This document shows, in pieces, positions 50,851 to 60,120 of a stretch of 64,000 nucleotides of DNA (its first letter is position 1; the number at the start of each line of letters is the position of its first letter). The DNA is from CAXTKD01 sp964244885. Its GTDB lineage: Bacteria; Pseudomonadota; Alphaproteobacteria; Sphingomonadales; Sphingomonadaceae. A program made the position numbers and the translations under genes. The notes under the pieces were generated by a model. The model did not search any database. It had not been told where the DNA came from and was given only the letters and a program-made list of their open reading frames with translations. The stretch spans positions 142,553 through 206,552 of the forward strand of contig CAXTKD010000004.1 in the NCBI GenBank assembly GCA_964244885.1, read 5' to 3'.

Positions 50851-51600
50851 CTAGTCGATGACCGCCACGACATTTTCGGCCGCTTTCCACATATCGTTAC
50901 CGACCGGATCGACCATCTCCTCGGCAAGGTGGCCTACGAGCCCCGCGCAACGCGCAACGAGGACGACACCCCGGAAGATCGCGATCGGCAAGCGGGACTC
51001 GCCTAGCACGGCACCGATCGCCAGGCTGACGTTAGTGGGAATGGGTTTGCCGGCGCTGGCTTTTACGGCGTCGTGCAGGATGTCGCACGCATTGAGATAG
51101 AGGCCTTCGGCTCCCGCTTCTCGCGCGACTGACATCAGGCTCGAATAGCGCGGATCGCCGCCCTTGTGGTTCGGGTGGCCAAAGCCCGGGACAGGTTTTT
51201 TGCGTGCGCGATGATCGGAGACGATCGCGGCAGCAATCTTTACTTTGTCGGCGGGAGCAGAATACGCGATTTGTTGCAGTATTTTTGCACACTCGCTTGC
51301 GGTGCCGGCGAAGCGGTCGCCGACCCCGAGCAATCCGGCCGCCACCGCGCCTTGGAGTGACTCCGGTGCGCCGAGCAGGGTGAGTCGAGAGGCGACGATT
51401 GACGGCACGACGCCATGTTCCATGATCGCGACCATCACCGCTTCGATCAGCGCGCGCTGAAGCATCGTCGGCTTGGTGCCGGTCGTCTGCAGTATGAACA
51501 TATCGGTAAATGAAATTTTGCCGATCAACTCACTGGCCAGATCGAAGCCACGTACTTCGATCCTGTCATGCGTGATGACGCTAATCCTGCTTTTGCCCAT
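50851..51600 (-). CDS. Citryl-CoA-lyase-like protein (citrate synthase superfamily, short form)
   Basis: 249 residues from the ATG at 51600, which follows GAGAGGT; ATG at 51612 is also in frame. Only the catalytic core of citrate synthase is present. EHGVVPS holds the first active His and PGFGHPNHKGGDPRY the second with its DPR loop. Where citrate synthase has the Asp (NVD), this protein reads NVSLAIG, so the acid seems replaced by Ser. The family cleaves or forms C-C bonds in CoA thioesters. Three IclR-type sites at 19-bp spacing stand upstream. With the CoA-transferase it could end a pathway by releasing acetyl-CoA (inference). Confidence 0.83.
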   Translation of the reverse strand: MGKSRISVITHDRIEVRGFDLASELIGKISFTDMFILQTTGTKPTMLQRALIEAVMVAIMEHGVVPSIVASRLTLLGAPESLQGAVAAGLLGVGDRFAGTASECAKILQQIAYSAPADKVKIAAAIVSDHRARKKPVPGFGHPNHKGGDPRYSSLMSVAREAGAEGLYLNACDILHDAVKASAGKPIPTNVSLAIGAVLGESRLPIAIFRGVVLVARCAGLVGHLAEEMVDPVGNDMWKAAENVVAVID

Positions 51601-51618
51601 TGGACCTCTCATTGCAAC

Positions 51619-51669
51619 TTCACTATACGAACTTTACTTCGTTCAGCGAATGGAATTTCACATTAGGAA
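51619..51669. promoter_or_regulatory. Three tandem IclR-type sites upstream of the lyase gene
   Basis: TTCACTATACGAA (51619-51631), TTCGTTCAGCGAA (51638-51650, perfect) and TTCACATTAGGAA (51657-51669). Their centres are exactly 19 bp apart, the same spacing as the pairs at 59.8 and 60.0 kb. Confidence 0.65.
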
Positions 51670-52186
51670 GGGTTTGGCAGAATGCAATATGCGGATCGCG
51701 AAGGCGGTTCGAAGCCAGAAAATCGCCTGCCAACTCGCGCGCAAGGACACCGCGGTCGCTACGATTAACTGCCGGACGCCGACCAGCCACGTTTATCGTA
51801 ATGACATAATCAAACGCGATCGCCGTATCCCAAAGAAGCTGCAGCCGCGGTCGAGGACGAGGGCGGACGAGATAAAGCGCTATGCGATGCTGGTGCGCTC
51901 GTACCGCGATTGACCGTCAGTAGCCAATCGCATTGGCTCCGCGAACAGAAACGTGTGATCCGGCTTGCGTTTGCCGCGATCTTGCGAAGATCGGGTTAAA
52001 CACGTCGGGCTGTTCAAGTGACGACACGGTTTCAGATCGTCTTGGGCGATCCATACTTGACAGGCATCGCGCACCCGCAGAGCGCGATCTAACAGGAAGA
52101 TGATCCCGCGTCATCGATATGCGACATACCGTCCGACAGCAAAAATACGGCTCCCTCGGACGATCTGCGTCCTCGAGCGACGATTA
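51670..52186. other. Gene-free stretch between lyase promoter and IS630 element
   Basis: No gene recognised. Short frames on both strands look like relics, such as a reverse-strand stretch FDYVITINVAGRRPAVNRSD in the first half. Base composition is lower in GC than the surroundings. It ends at the TA that borders the IS630 element. Confidence 0.4.
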
Positions 52187-53222
52187 GAGTTTATCCTGTT
52201 CATGTGTGAGCGTATCCGCTGTTACGCAGGTAGTTGGCGCATTCGTGTGGTGGGAAGGCGTCGAGCAGGGATCCGATGCGTTTCCATGTGGCTTCGACGG
52301 AGCGCTCCGCGGCTTTGCGGAGCAGATGCTTGAGCTTGGCGAAGACCTGCTCGATGGGGTTCAGGTCCGGCGAGTAGGGCGCCAGGCGACGGGCACAGTG
52401 GCGCAAGTACCAAGGCCGACTTGATCCCAGGCGCCTCGTCTTCGTCGACGAAACCTGGGCAGCACCAACATGACTCCCTTACGCGGCTGGGGACCGCGCG
52501 GGCATAAGCTGATCGGCAGAGCCCCACACGGCCACTGGCGCACCATGACCTTCATCGCGGCACTCCGGTGCGATCGGATCGACGCGCCCTACGTCCTCGA
52601 TGCGCCGATCAACGGCCAGACCTTCACCGCCTGGGTCGAGCAATGCCTTGTGCCGACCCCGAACCCCGGTGACGTCGTCATTCTCGACAACCTGGGCAGC
52701 CACAAAGGCAAGGCGGCCCGCCAAGCGATCCGCGCGGTCCGCGCCAGGCTCCTCTTCCTGGCGATCGCCGGCCGATCCTGCTCGGTGGCGAACAGCGTTT
52801 TTTTTGAAGCTGTGTCCAGCACGGCGCAGCAGCACCCAGACCGTGTTGGGGCTGACCGGCTTGCCTCGGTCCGCCAGCTCGGTCGCCAGCGTTCGTACCG
52901 TCAGCTCCGGCTGCTCGGCCAGCCTCGCGAGCAGCCACCCCCGCTCCGCTTCCAGGACCGGACGCCGCCTGCCGCTCATTGCCTTGGTCGCCGCACTGCC
53001 GGTCGCGCGGTGCCGTTGCGACCACTTCACGACGCTCGCCACGCTCACCCCGAACAGGCGGGCCGTCTCCCGACACGAGCGGCCCGACCGGCAACCCGCT
53101 CCCTCAGATCATTTGAAAAGGGTCTCGCCATAGCCGCCGGCCTCCAAACCAGCCCGCAGCTTGAATCACATCTCGACCCGCTCGCGAATCCCCAGTCGAT
53201 TCAATCAAGAAAGGACAGACTC
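52187..53222 (-). mobile_element. IS630-family insertion sequence, inactive, with inverted catalytic segment
   Basis: 1036 bp bounded by TA on both sides (52185-52186, 53223-53224), with imperfect ends GAGTTTATCCTG and GAGTCTGTCCTT. Reverse strand: N-terminal HTH part (MARPFSNDLRERV near 53130; SVASVVKWSQRHRATGS; up to TEQDRPAIAR) and C-terminal part (YSPDLNPIEQVFAKLKHLLR, 52200-52390). Forward strand between them, about 52385-52768: the catalytic middle (RKYQGRLDPRRLVFVDETW, then RGWGPRGHKLIG, VVILDNLGSHKG). The middle is thus inverted relative to its ends. Frameshifts occur near 52460, 52800 and 53085. The copy cannot make transposase. Confidence 0.88.
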
Positions 53223-53439
53223 TAGATAGCCAATCATCATGCCCGCAGACAACTTAACTAGCCTCGAACACATAGGTTTTTAGTTCGAATGCAAGTGCCG
53301 GGCGCGCTCTGCGGCGACCGCAGGCTAACGCGTCTCCTCAGCAAAATTAGACTTCTGATCCCCGGTTCTACGAACCTCTGGATTCGGCCGTTTTGAAATT
53401 CATGCGCCCGTTGAGACGTTTACGCTCCGCGCAACGGGC

Positions 53440-53493
53440 TTGACAGAAATATTCAAAACGCTATCTTTCGAATAATATTTCGATAATCGAAAT
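53440..53493 (+). promoter_or_regulatory. Promoter and IclR-type site of receptor 4
   Basis: TTGACA at 53440-53445 and TATCTT at 53462-53467 (16-bp spacing) fit a sigma-70 promoter. Just downstream ATTTCGATAATCGAAAT (53477-53493) is a 17-bp palindrome containing TTCG-N5-CGAA. The rest of the gap back to 53225 shows no gene. Confidence 0.65.
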
Positions 53494-53542
53494 AACAAGA
53501 CATCAGTCGTAGATACGATGCTTTGAAACAAGGGGAGTTCTT

Positions 53543-55759
53543 ATGATTTCCTTCAAGCCGAAAATGATGGCGGCAGCATCCGCGTTGGCACTTTTGAATA
53601 CGTCAGCCTCCGCTTGGGCGCAGGCCACGGTACCCGATGTACCGGCCGCCGATCCCGCGTTGGAGGATATCGTCGTTACCGCGGAACGCGTGGAAAGCAG
53701 CTCGCAGAAATCGGCGCTGGCAATCACTGCGGTTTCCGGCGACGCGCTCGACCGAGCAAGCGTCACTAAAGTCACCGATATTGCCAAGCTGGTGCCTGGC
53801 CTCGAGATTTCTTTGGGGGGCACGTTGACGCAGGTCTATATCCGAGGCGTCGGCGCCAATGCGGCCAGCTCCTATACAGAGGGCGCCGTCGCGGTTAATG
53901 TCGATCAAGCCTATATCGCGCGTACCAGCGCGATCGGTGGCGCCTTCTACGATCTTGATCGCGTCGAGGTCGTGAAAGGGCCGCAGGGTACGCTGTACGG
54001 TCGTAACGCCACCGGCGGTGCCATGAACATCGTCACCCGCAAGCCCAAGCTCAACGAACTGTCGGCACAGGGTCTTCTCGAAGTCGGCAATTACGACGCA
54101 TTCAAGCTTAATGCGGCGATTAATGTGCCTGTGTCGGATGTCGTCGCGGCGCGCGTTGCCGGCCAATATGTGAAACATGATGGCTATCTGTCCGATGGCT
54201 ATAACGATGATGACAGCTTTTCGCTACGCGGCCACCTGCTGTTCGAGCCGTCTGATGATTTCAGCCTGCTGCTGTCGAGCGACTATTACCAGCAGAAGGG
54301 CATGGGCCAGACCTGGACCGTCGGCTCGCTTAAGAACGACTGGGTTGGACCGAGCGATCCACGCGCACAAGCAATCTTCCGGGACACCGCCGTGGCTCGG
54401 TATGGTCCGGCGCTGGGCGGCCAGATACCGCTCCCACAGAACGACGGCTACGTCGATAACGACACGATTGACATCCGCGCTACGCTGGTCTGGAATCTCG
54501 GGTTCGCCGACTTGACCGTGGTGCCCGATTACCGCCGCTCGAAGGTTGACACGATCTTCTATCCCAACGGCGTGCTCGGCGCGATCAAGGACGTAGCCAA
54601 GCAGCGCTCTCTTGAGACTCGGTTGTCGAACAAGACCGACGTATTCAACTGGGTTATCGGCGCCTATTACTTTCACGAGACACAAGATAACTTCTATTCT
54701 TACACGGAGGGCCTTTTCAACCAAGAAGTCTATGGCGATCTCGACAGCAAGAGCTACGCGCTGTTTGGCCAGGGGACCTATAGTGTCACGCCCGAACTTC
54801 GGCTGACCGCTGGCGCGCGCTACACCAAGGACGACAAAAAGCAGACCGGCACCGTGTTCTGCAGTGGGGCCTTCTGTCCGATTGCCGGGATTCGGGTGCC
54901 GTTCGCAGGCGACGTGTCGTTCAAGAGTACCTCCTGGAAGTTTGGTGCCGAGTTCGATGTCGCGCCGCGTTCCATGGCCTATGCGAACGTTTCGCGCGGG
55001 TACAAGGGCGGCGGGTTCAGCCCGATCGTTGCGCCGAACACCTTCGGCCCCGAAAAGCTGACGGCGTATACGGTTGGCATCAAGAACCGCTTCTTAGACA
55101 ATCGCATGCAGGTTAACATCGAAGGCTTCTACTGGGATTATGTTGACCAGCAGGTCGGATTCCTGTCGACCGGCCAGATCGCCCCCGGCGTTCTCGGAAG
55201 CGTGTTCGTAACCGAGAATATCGGAAAGTCGACGATCAAAGGCCTCGACTTCGACATGGCCTTCCAAGCGACCAGTATGATCCGTCTTGGCGCGCGTATC
55301 GGCTATGTCGATGCCAAGGTGAACAATTTCGTCTACCATCCAGCTTCGATTCCCTTTAGCACATGTGCAATTTCGGGCGCGCCGCCGCGGGTGAATGTTG
55401 ATTGCAGCGGCCGTGAATTGCCTCGGTCGCCGAAATGGTCAGGCACGGTGAGCTATGATCACGTACTTCCCTTGGGCAATGATGCCGAGCTACTATTCAA
55501 CGCCTCTTCGCACTTCTCCTCACACTATTATGGTTCGATCTCGTACCAGCCCGAGCATCGCCAGAACGCCTATACCCGGTCCGACGCTTCGCTCACGTAC
55601 ATGGCGCCGGACAAGGCCTGGTCGCTGGGCGCTTATATCAACAATATCGAGGACAAGGCCGTGCTGACTGCGGGCGGCACTTACGCCCTGATGCGCCTCG
55701 TCTATGTAAATCTGCAACCCCCGCGCACTTACGGCGTGCGCGCCACTGTTAGCTTCTAG
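53543..55759 (+). CDS. TonB-dependent receptor 4
   Basis: 738 residues. Signal peptide MISFKPKMMAAASALALLNT-SASAWAQA; plug from LEDIVVTAERVESSSQKSALAITAVSG with VVKGPQGTLYGRNATGG; barrel ending VSF. Preceded by a promoter and an IclR-type palindrome, and followed after 61 bp by the Tat amidohydrolase, so uptake and amide or ring hydrolysis are linked. Codon use is less GC-biased than in receptors 1-3 (more T and A at third positions), which may indicate later arrival of this region. Confidence 0.93.
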   Translation: MISFKPKMMAAASALALLNTSASAWAQATVPDVPAADPALEDIVVTAERVESSSQKSALAITAVSGDALDRASVTKVTDIAKLVPGLEISLGGTLTQVYIRGVGANAASSYTEGAVAVNVDQAYIARTSAIGGAFYDLDRVEVVKGPQGTLYGRNATGGAMNIVTRKPKLNELSAQGLLEVGNYDAFKLNAAINVPVSDVVAARVAGQYVKHDGYLSDGYNDDDSFSLRGHLLFEPSDDFSLLLSSDYYQQKGMGQTWTVGSLKNDWVGPSDPRAQAIFRDTAVARYGPALGGQIPLPQNDGYVDNDTIDIRATLVWNLGFADLTVVPDYRRSKVDTIFYPNGVLGAIKDVAKQRSLETRLSNKTDVFNWVIGAYYFHETQDNFYSYTEGLFNQEVYGDLDSKSYALFGQGTYSVTPELRLTAGARYTKDDKKQTGTVFCSGAFCPIAGIRVPFAGDVSFKSTSWKFGAEFDVAPRSMAYANVSRGYKGGGFSPIVAPNTFGPEKLTAYTVGIKNRFLDNRMQVNIEGFYWDYVDQQVGFLSTGQIAPGVLGSVFVTENIGKSTIKGLDFDMAFQATSMIRLGARIGYVDAKVNNFVYHPASIPFSTCAISGAPPRVNVDCSGRELPRSPKWSGTVSYDHVLPLGNDAELLFNASSHFSSHYYGSISYQPEHRQNAYTRSDASLTYMAPDKAWSLGAYINNIEDKAVLTAGGTYALMRLVYVNLQPPRTYGVRATVSF

Positions 55760-55820
55760 TCCCCTGGGGAAGGAACATGTCCCTCCCTAACGGGGGTAAT
55801 GCCAACAAGGTGAGCTTACG

Positions 55821-57410
55821 ATGACGGATGGGCATATTCATCTTGCGGGTCACGGCTGCGCAATCTGTCAGGCCAGCTCGTCTACAGCGCCCGGCGAAGA
55901 GCCGGGCGGATTCGGCCGCCGTACTATGCTAGCCGCGATCGCCGGCGGTTCGGTTGCGGCGATGCTCGCCGAACCAGCATCTGCTCGCAACACCGCGATG
56001 CGGCCCGCGCGCAAGCGTGGGCCGCTGATCATCGAGCCGAGTTTGCTGCTCGCCTATCGCGCCGGTAAGCTGGAGGTGCTGCACGACCATTCTGTGGTCG
56101 TTGAAGGCGACACGATCGTCCGTATTGTCGAGGGCCGGATTTCGGGCCGCGACGAACGCCTGCCGATGCCCGGCCAATTCCTCTTGCCTGGCCTCATCTC
56201 GGGCCATACCCATACTGCATGCGGATCGCCGACGCGCGGCTTGATCGAAAGCGGCCGGCCATATGCGCGACCGTTGGCGATCATGGAGACGCTCGACGAC
56301 GACGATCTCGACGCCCTCACCGCCTATAATCTCGCCGAGCTGCTGAGGGGGGGATGCACGACGCAGGTCGAACAGTCGGTGTCGCTCAAGCAAGCGAAAT
56401 CCTATGTGCGTGTCGCTCGCCGGTGGGGTGTGCGGGGTTTTCCCGGCGGCATGGTGCCGGGTTGGGCGCGGCTAATGCCGATCTGGCGGCGCAAGGACGA
56501 TCAGATATTGTTCGATTCTGTCGCCGAGACGCTGGCCGAGATCGACGCCAACCTCGCCTTCGCTCTGTCTGTCAACGGCGCCGAGGGCGGCCTCATCCGC
56601 CCGATGATCACGCCGCACGGCCCCGAGACTCACACCCCCGAAACGCTGCGCGCCGTCGCCGCCGCGGGATTGAAGCTGGGTAACGGCATTCACACCCATC
56701 TTGCCACCGGCATTGCGGATGCTGAGCGCATCCGCAAATTGTGGGGCAAGGGGCCGGTGCAATGGATCGACCAGTTCGGCCTCTACGACCAGCGCTTATT
56801 CGGCGCGCACATGTCCGGCTGGGACGTGTCGGCGGATACGGCGTTCCTTGCAAGGAAGCCGCTGTTCACCTTTGCCCATTGTCCGTCGGGCGCCGGCGCC
56901 GGGGCAGGGAGCGCCGGACAGCCCTATATCGAGGCGCTGGCTGCCGGCATCAATAGCTCGATCGGCGTCGATACGCACAGCAACGACATGGTCGAGAACA
57001 TGAAGCTCGCGCTGCTTTATGGCCGCGCGCGCCATGCGCTGATTGCGGCGAGTTCTCCTGTGCCGGTCAAGAGGCCCACTGTGACCGACATGATCGCCTC
57101 GGCCACGCTCAATCCCGCCAATGGCTTGGGCCGACGCGATCTCGGCCGGATCGAAGTGGGCGCGAAAGCGGACCTTACATCAATTGATTTGTCGGGCTTC
57201 TTGACCGGCCCTGGCTTCGCGCCGCCGCAGCCGCTCAACAACTTGCTCTACGCAAACGGCCTGTCGGTGCGGACCGTGATGACGGCGGGCGTGGTGCAGA
57301 TCAGCGACGGCAGGTTGGTCGTCGACGACCAAGCGCGGGTAGCTGCCCGCGGCGGCGCGGTCGTCAAGAAGATTTGGCGCCAGTTACAGCAAGAGGGCTG
57401 GCTAGCTTGA
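55821..57410 (+). CDS. Tat-exported amidohydrolase (ATZ/TRZ-like metal-dependent hydrolase)
   Basis: 529 residues. The N-terminus carries a twin-arginine signal, GRRTMLAAIAGGSVAAMLAEPASA, after an unusual 30-residue Cys/His-containing leader (HLAGHGCAICQ). Metal motifs: LPGLISGHTHTACGS, IHTHLATG, FTFAHCPSG and IGVDTHSNDMVENM, the HxH-H-H-D pattern of the superfamily. The end (LGRIEVGAKADLTSIDLSG) is typical. It would hydrolyse an amide, amidine or cyclic imide in the periplasm. Follows receptor 4 in the same operon. Confidence 0.88.
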   Translation: MTDGHIHLAGHGCAICQASSSTAPGEEPGGFGRRTMLAAIAGGSVAAMLAEPASARNTAMRPARKRGPLIIEPSLLLAYRAGKLEVLHDHSVVVEGDTIVRIVEGRISGRDERLPMPGQFLLPGLISGHTHTACGSPTRGLIESGRPYARPLAIMETLDDDDLDALTAYNLAELLRGGCTTQVEQSVSLKQAKSYVRVARRWGVRGFPGGMVPGWARLMPIWRRKDDQILFDSVAETLAEIDANLAFALSVNGAEGGLIRPMITPHGPETHTPETLRAVAAAGLKLGNGIHTHLATGIADAERIRKLWGKGPVQWIDQFGLYDQRLFGAHMSGWDVSADTAFLARKPLFTFAHCPSGAGAGAGSAGQPYIEALAAGINSSIGVDTHSNDMVENMKLALLYGRARHALIAASSPVPVKRPTVTDMIASATLNPANGLGRRDLGRIEVGAKADLTSIDLSGFLTGPGFAPPQPLNNLLYANGLSVRTVMTAGVVQISDGRLVVDDQARVAARGGAVVKKIWRQLQQEGWLA

Positions 57411-57740
57411 TCGCGATTAATCCGATGAAGAAGCATCGTGATTCCGATGAGCTACCGATATTGGGACACCAGCAAGGCACCGGCGAGCACGTCGTGATCG
57501 CCATTCGCTTTCAGTCTCGTCGCCATCAAGGCAGTGGTGATACTGCGGGCCACATGGGATGTTCCCACCAGAATCGAGTCATCCCCCTAGGTGGTCCTAG
57601 GACCAGCCGGCGATATTTGCCGACTGGCCATGTCCCCATCGGGACGTGATCGACGCCGCTGGCCCGTGACCGACTCCCAAGGGAATAGCTAGTGGACTAA
57701 GACTTACCAACTCACGAAATTATGTCCGCATATCGAAGTA
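57411..57740. other. Gap between convergent amidohydrolase and iclR genes
   Basis: No intact gene. On the reverse strand, interrupted frames occur (for example ITTALMATRLKANGDHDVLAGALL near 57470-57550) that may be a relic of an unrecognised gene. No clear terminator was seen. Confidence 0.35.
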
Positions 57741-58568
57741 CTATTTGCTTAGAGCCCGTAGTAACGTGGGGTAGCGCTGCAGCGCGGCCTCTATCTCAGC
57801 TGCAGCCTGATCGAGCAGCGGCAGCCGCGTCTTGATAAGTTCTTCCTGTGCCACGCGTGACGTCGATGTCGAGCAGTTGATCGCGGCGACGACGTCACGG
57901 TCGGGACCATAGATCGGCACAGCGATCGAGACGATGCCATAATCGAGTTCGTTAAGCGCCGAGTCATACCCTTGCGAGCGGATCGATTTTAATCGCGCCC
58001 AGATCATGTAGGGATCGACGAGGGTCTGGTCGGTAAAGGCCTGCATCCGTGCGTCAGCTAGATATTGCTCGATTGCGTCCTGTTTTTGGAATGCGATTAG
58101 TACTTTGCCCATGGATGTCGCGTGGATGGGAAAGCGTACCCCGACATGCGCGCCGATCTTTATCCGACGGTCAGTCGAAGCATGCGCGACGTAGAGAACA
58201 TCGTGCCCCGCCTGCACGCCCATCGAGGAACTGTCGCCCGTCTGGTCGCGTAGGCGCTGGATGAACGGATCGATGATCTGATCCATCCGCATCGAAGAGA
58301 GGAAAGCGTTGCCGAACTCGAGCACCGTCGGCCGTAGCAGAAAACGCCGGCCATGCTTGGCGATATAGCCGAGCTTCACCAGCGTATTGAGGCAGCGCCG
58401 CGCGACGGCCGGGTTGAGCCCACTCGCGGCGGCGACTTCGCTCAGTTGCATTTCGGAATGATGCTCGTCAAACACACGAAGCACGCTTAGGCCGCGCTCC
58501 AGCGTGGAGAGATATTCAGGATCCTTGCGACCCGATTCGCCTTCAATCGACATTGCCAAGCTGTGCAA
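57741..58568 (-). CDS. IclR-family transcriptional regulator
   Basis: 275 residues. Winged HTH at about residues 20-80: STLERGLSVLRVFDEHHSEMQLSEVAAASGLNPAVARRCLNTLVKLGYIAKHGRRFLLRP. The effector domain includes SSMGVQAGHDVLYVAHAS, VRFPIHATSMGKVLIAF and the end region AINCSTSTSRVAQEEL, which resembles PcaR/PobR-type regulators of aromatic catabolism. A TGCGCAAATCGAA site 14 bp upstream suggests autoregulation, and TTCG-N5-CGAA sites precede four other promoters nearby. Likely the pathway-specific regulator of the second catabolic region. Confidence 0.93.
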   Translation of the reverse strand: MHSLAMSIEGESGRKDPEYLSTLERGLSVLRVFDEHHSEMQLSEVAAASGLNPAVARRCLNTLVKLGYIAKHGRRFLLRPTVLEFGNAFLSSMRMDQIIDPFIQRLRDQTGDSSSMGVQAGHDVLYVAHASTDRRIKIGAHVGVRFPIHATSMGKVLIAFQKQDAIEQYLADARMQAFTDQTLVDPYMIWARLKSIRSQGYDSALNELDYGIVSIAVPIYGPDRDVVAAINCSTSTSRVAQEELIKTRLPLLDQAAAEIEAALQRYPTLLRALSK

Positions 58569-58581
58569 CGCTTTAGAAGCG

Positions 58582-58594
58582 TGCGCAAATCGAA
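58582..58594. promoter_or_regulatory. IclR-type site upstream of iclR
   Basis: TGCGCAAATCGAA, 7 of 8 fixed bases of the dyad, 14 bp before the iclR start, where a repressor would block its own promoter. Confidence 0.45.
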
Positions 58595-58622
58595 ACGCTC
58601 CGTAGGGCCGCAGGACTGTGGC

Positions 58623-59750
58623 TCAGCCGTCGCGCACCAAGATCGTTTTGTTATCGGCGCCCAGCAGTGGCGGCGCGCTGACCTTCGACGGGCGGCGGCC
58701 GTCGAAAGTCAGCGGTGAGCGAATCGTGCGGAAGGTGCCACCCAGGGGATGCTCGGCGGCCACCGTGAGATCGAGATGCCGGGCCTGTTCAGATTCGACG
58801 ATATCTGGGGGGGTGCCTAGCCGCGAGTGCGGGACTTCGCCGGCGCGCAACCGTTCTTCCCAGACGTGCAGCGGCGCATCCCGAAAACGCTTCGCAAGAT
58901 GTGCGACCGCTTTGTCGTAATTGCTGATCCGCGCATCCCGACTACAGAATTCCGGCCGCTGCATCATTTGGGGATCGCCAACTGACGCGGCGAGATTGTC
59001 CCAGAATTTGGCTGGCGACGACATGTGGAGTGCAATCCACTGCCCGTCCTGGCATTCGAACACATAGGATTGTGAAACACTAGGCCGGCTGAATGGCGTC
59101 ATCACCTGATCGGCCGAGAAATAATGAGTAAAGTCATCTAAGTTGAAGTGGCACATCGCCTCGAACATCGACGTCTCAACAAGATGGCCGTTGCCCGATC
59201 CGCTGCGTTCCTGTAGCGCCGCGAGGACGCCGAGCGCGGCATAAAAGCCGGTGATCGCGTCACCGATGGCGGGACCCACCACGCGCGGCGCGGCGGGGTT
59301 GACCAGAAGCCTCAGGAAGCCGCTCGCGGCCTGCGCCACGGTGTCGAAAGCGGGCCGGTCGCGATCGGGCCCCGAGGCGCCGAAGCCTGAGATCGAACAA
59401 TAGACAAGGCGCGGATTAAGTTCTCGCAGCCGTCCGTTGCCGACGTTCAGCTTCTCGGCAACGCCGGGCCGGAAATTCTGGATAAAGACGTCGGCGGCGA
59501 GCACCAGGCGGTCGAATTCGGCCAAGTCGCTAACATTGCGTGTATCAAGCGTGATGCTGCGCTTGTTACGGTTATAGGTTTGAAAGTGTGGGGCGTAGAG
59601 CGTTCCGTTGAACGACCGGAACGGATCACCCGTCTCAGGCCGTTCGATCTTGACCACACTGGCGCCTAGATCGGCCAGCAGCATGCCACACGCTGGCCCA
59701 GTAATGAATGTGCCCATCTCGAGCACGACCAGACCTTTAAGCATCCCCAC
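58623..59750 (-). CDS. Family III CoA-transferase (CaiB/BaiF)
   Basis: 375 residues. Starts LKGLVVLEMGTFITGPACGMLLADLGASVVKIERPETGDPFR, the family's N-terminal fold; NFRPGVAEKL and SGFGASGPDRDRPAFDTVAQAASGF contain the conserved region with the catalytic Asp (AFDTVAQAASG). It moves CoA between a donor thioester and a carboxylic acid. Two perfect IclR-type sites stand 58-90 bp upstream, and the VOC gene is divergent from the same region. It would activate an acid for the citryl-CoA-lyase-like enzyme (inference). Confidence 0.92.
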   Translation of the reverse strand: MGMLKGLVVLEMGTFITGPACGMLLADLGASVVKIERPETGDPFRSFNGTLYAPHFQTYNRNKRSITLDTRNVSDLAEFDRLVLAADVFIQNFRPGVAEKLNVGNGRLRELNPRLVYCSISGFGASGPDRDRPAFDTVAQAASGFLRLLVNPAAPRVVGPAIGDAITGFYAALGVLAALQERSGSGNGHLVETSMFEAMCHFNLDDFTHYFSADQVMTPFSRPSVSQSYVFECQDGQWIALHMSSPAKFWDNLAASVGDPQMMQRPEFCSRDARISNYDKAVAHLAKRFRDAPLHVWEERLRAGEVPHSRLGTPPDIVESEQARHLDLTVAAEHPLGGTFRTIRSPLTFDGRRPSKVSAPPLLGADNKTILVRDG

Positions 59751-59807
59751 TCCTTTGAGTTCGTCACGGACGTGCGACCTCTAAACACTCGTTTAAGATA
59801 CTTGTAA

Positions 59808-59839
59808 TTCGCATAGCGAACTTACGTTCGTCAAACGAA
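59808..59839. promoter_or_regulatory. Tandem IclR-type sites upstream of the CoA-transferase
   Basis: TTCGCATAGCGAA (59808-59820) and TTCGTCAAACGAA (59827-59839), both perfect for TTCG-N5-CGAA, centres 19 bp apart. Confidence 0.7.
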
Positions 59840-59973
59840 TGTTTTACAGCTGATGATCTGTAAATTCGCACGGGCGACACGACCCGGTTGCATTAAAAAG
59901 ATTTACCGTGAGCGCTTGATATGGCTGTCGAAGGGGCAGGAATGCCTGGCTAGGGGATATTTGCAGCCAAAGT

Positions 59974-60005
59974 TTCGCATAACGAAATAGCCTCCGTTAT
60001 TCGTA
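59974..60005. promoter_or_regulatory. Tandem IclR-type sites upstream of the VOC gene
   Basis: TTCGCATAACGAA (59974-59986, perfect, inside TTTCGCATAACGAAAT) and TCCGTTATTCGTA (59993-60005, 6 of 8), centres 19 bp apart. A TTGACA follows at 60013. The remaining gap 59751-60120 shows no gene. Confidence 0.65.
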
Positions 60006-60120
60006 TTTTCTGTTGACAATTAAAGTTTGTAGATGCGAAATCTGCGAGACAACGCCTAGGTCCTGCCGCGTGATCACCGAGGTGGAGAGGCAAACCATTG
60101 GGTCAGGGATGGAGGTAGAA

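Noticed and set aside
52470..53225. A 251-codon forward frame as a complete transposase
   Set aside because: Only its first 100 or so codons are the IS630 catalytic part; the rest is antisense to the N-terminal part of the same transposase.
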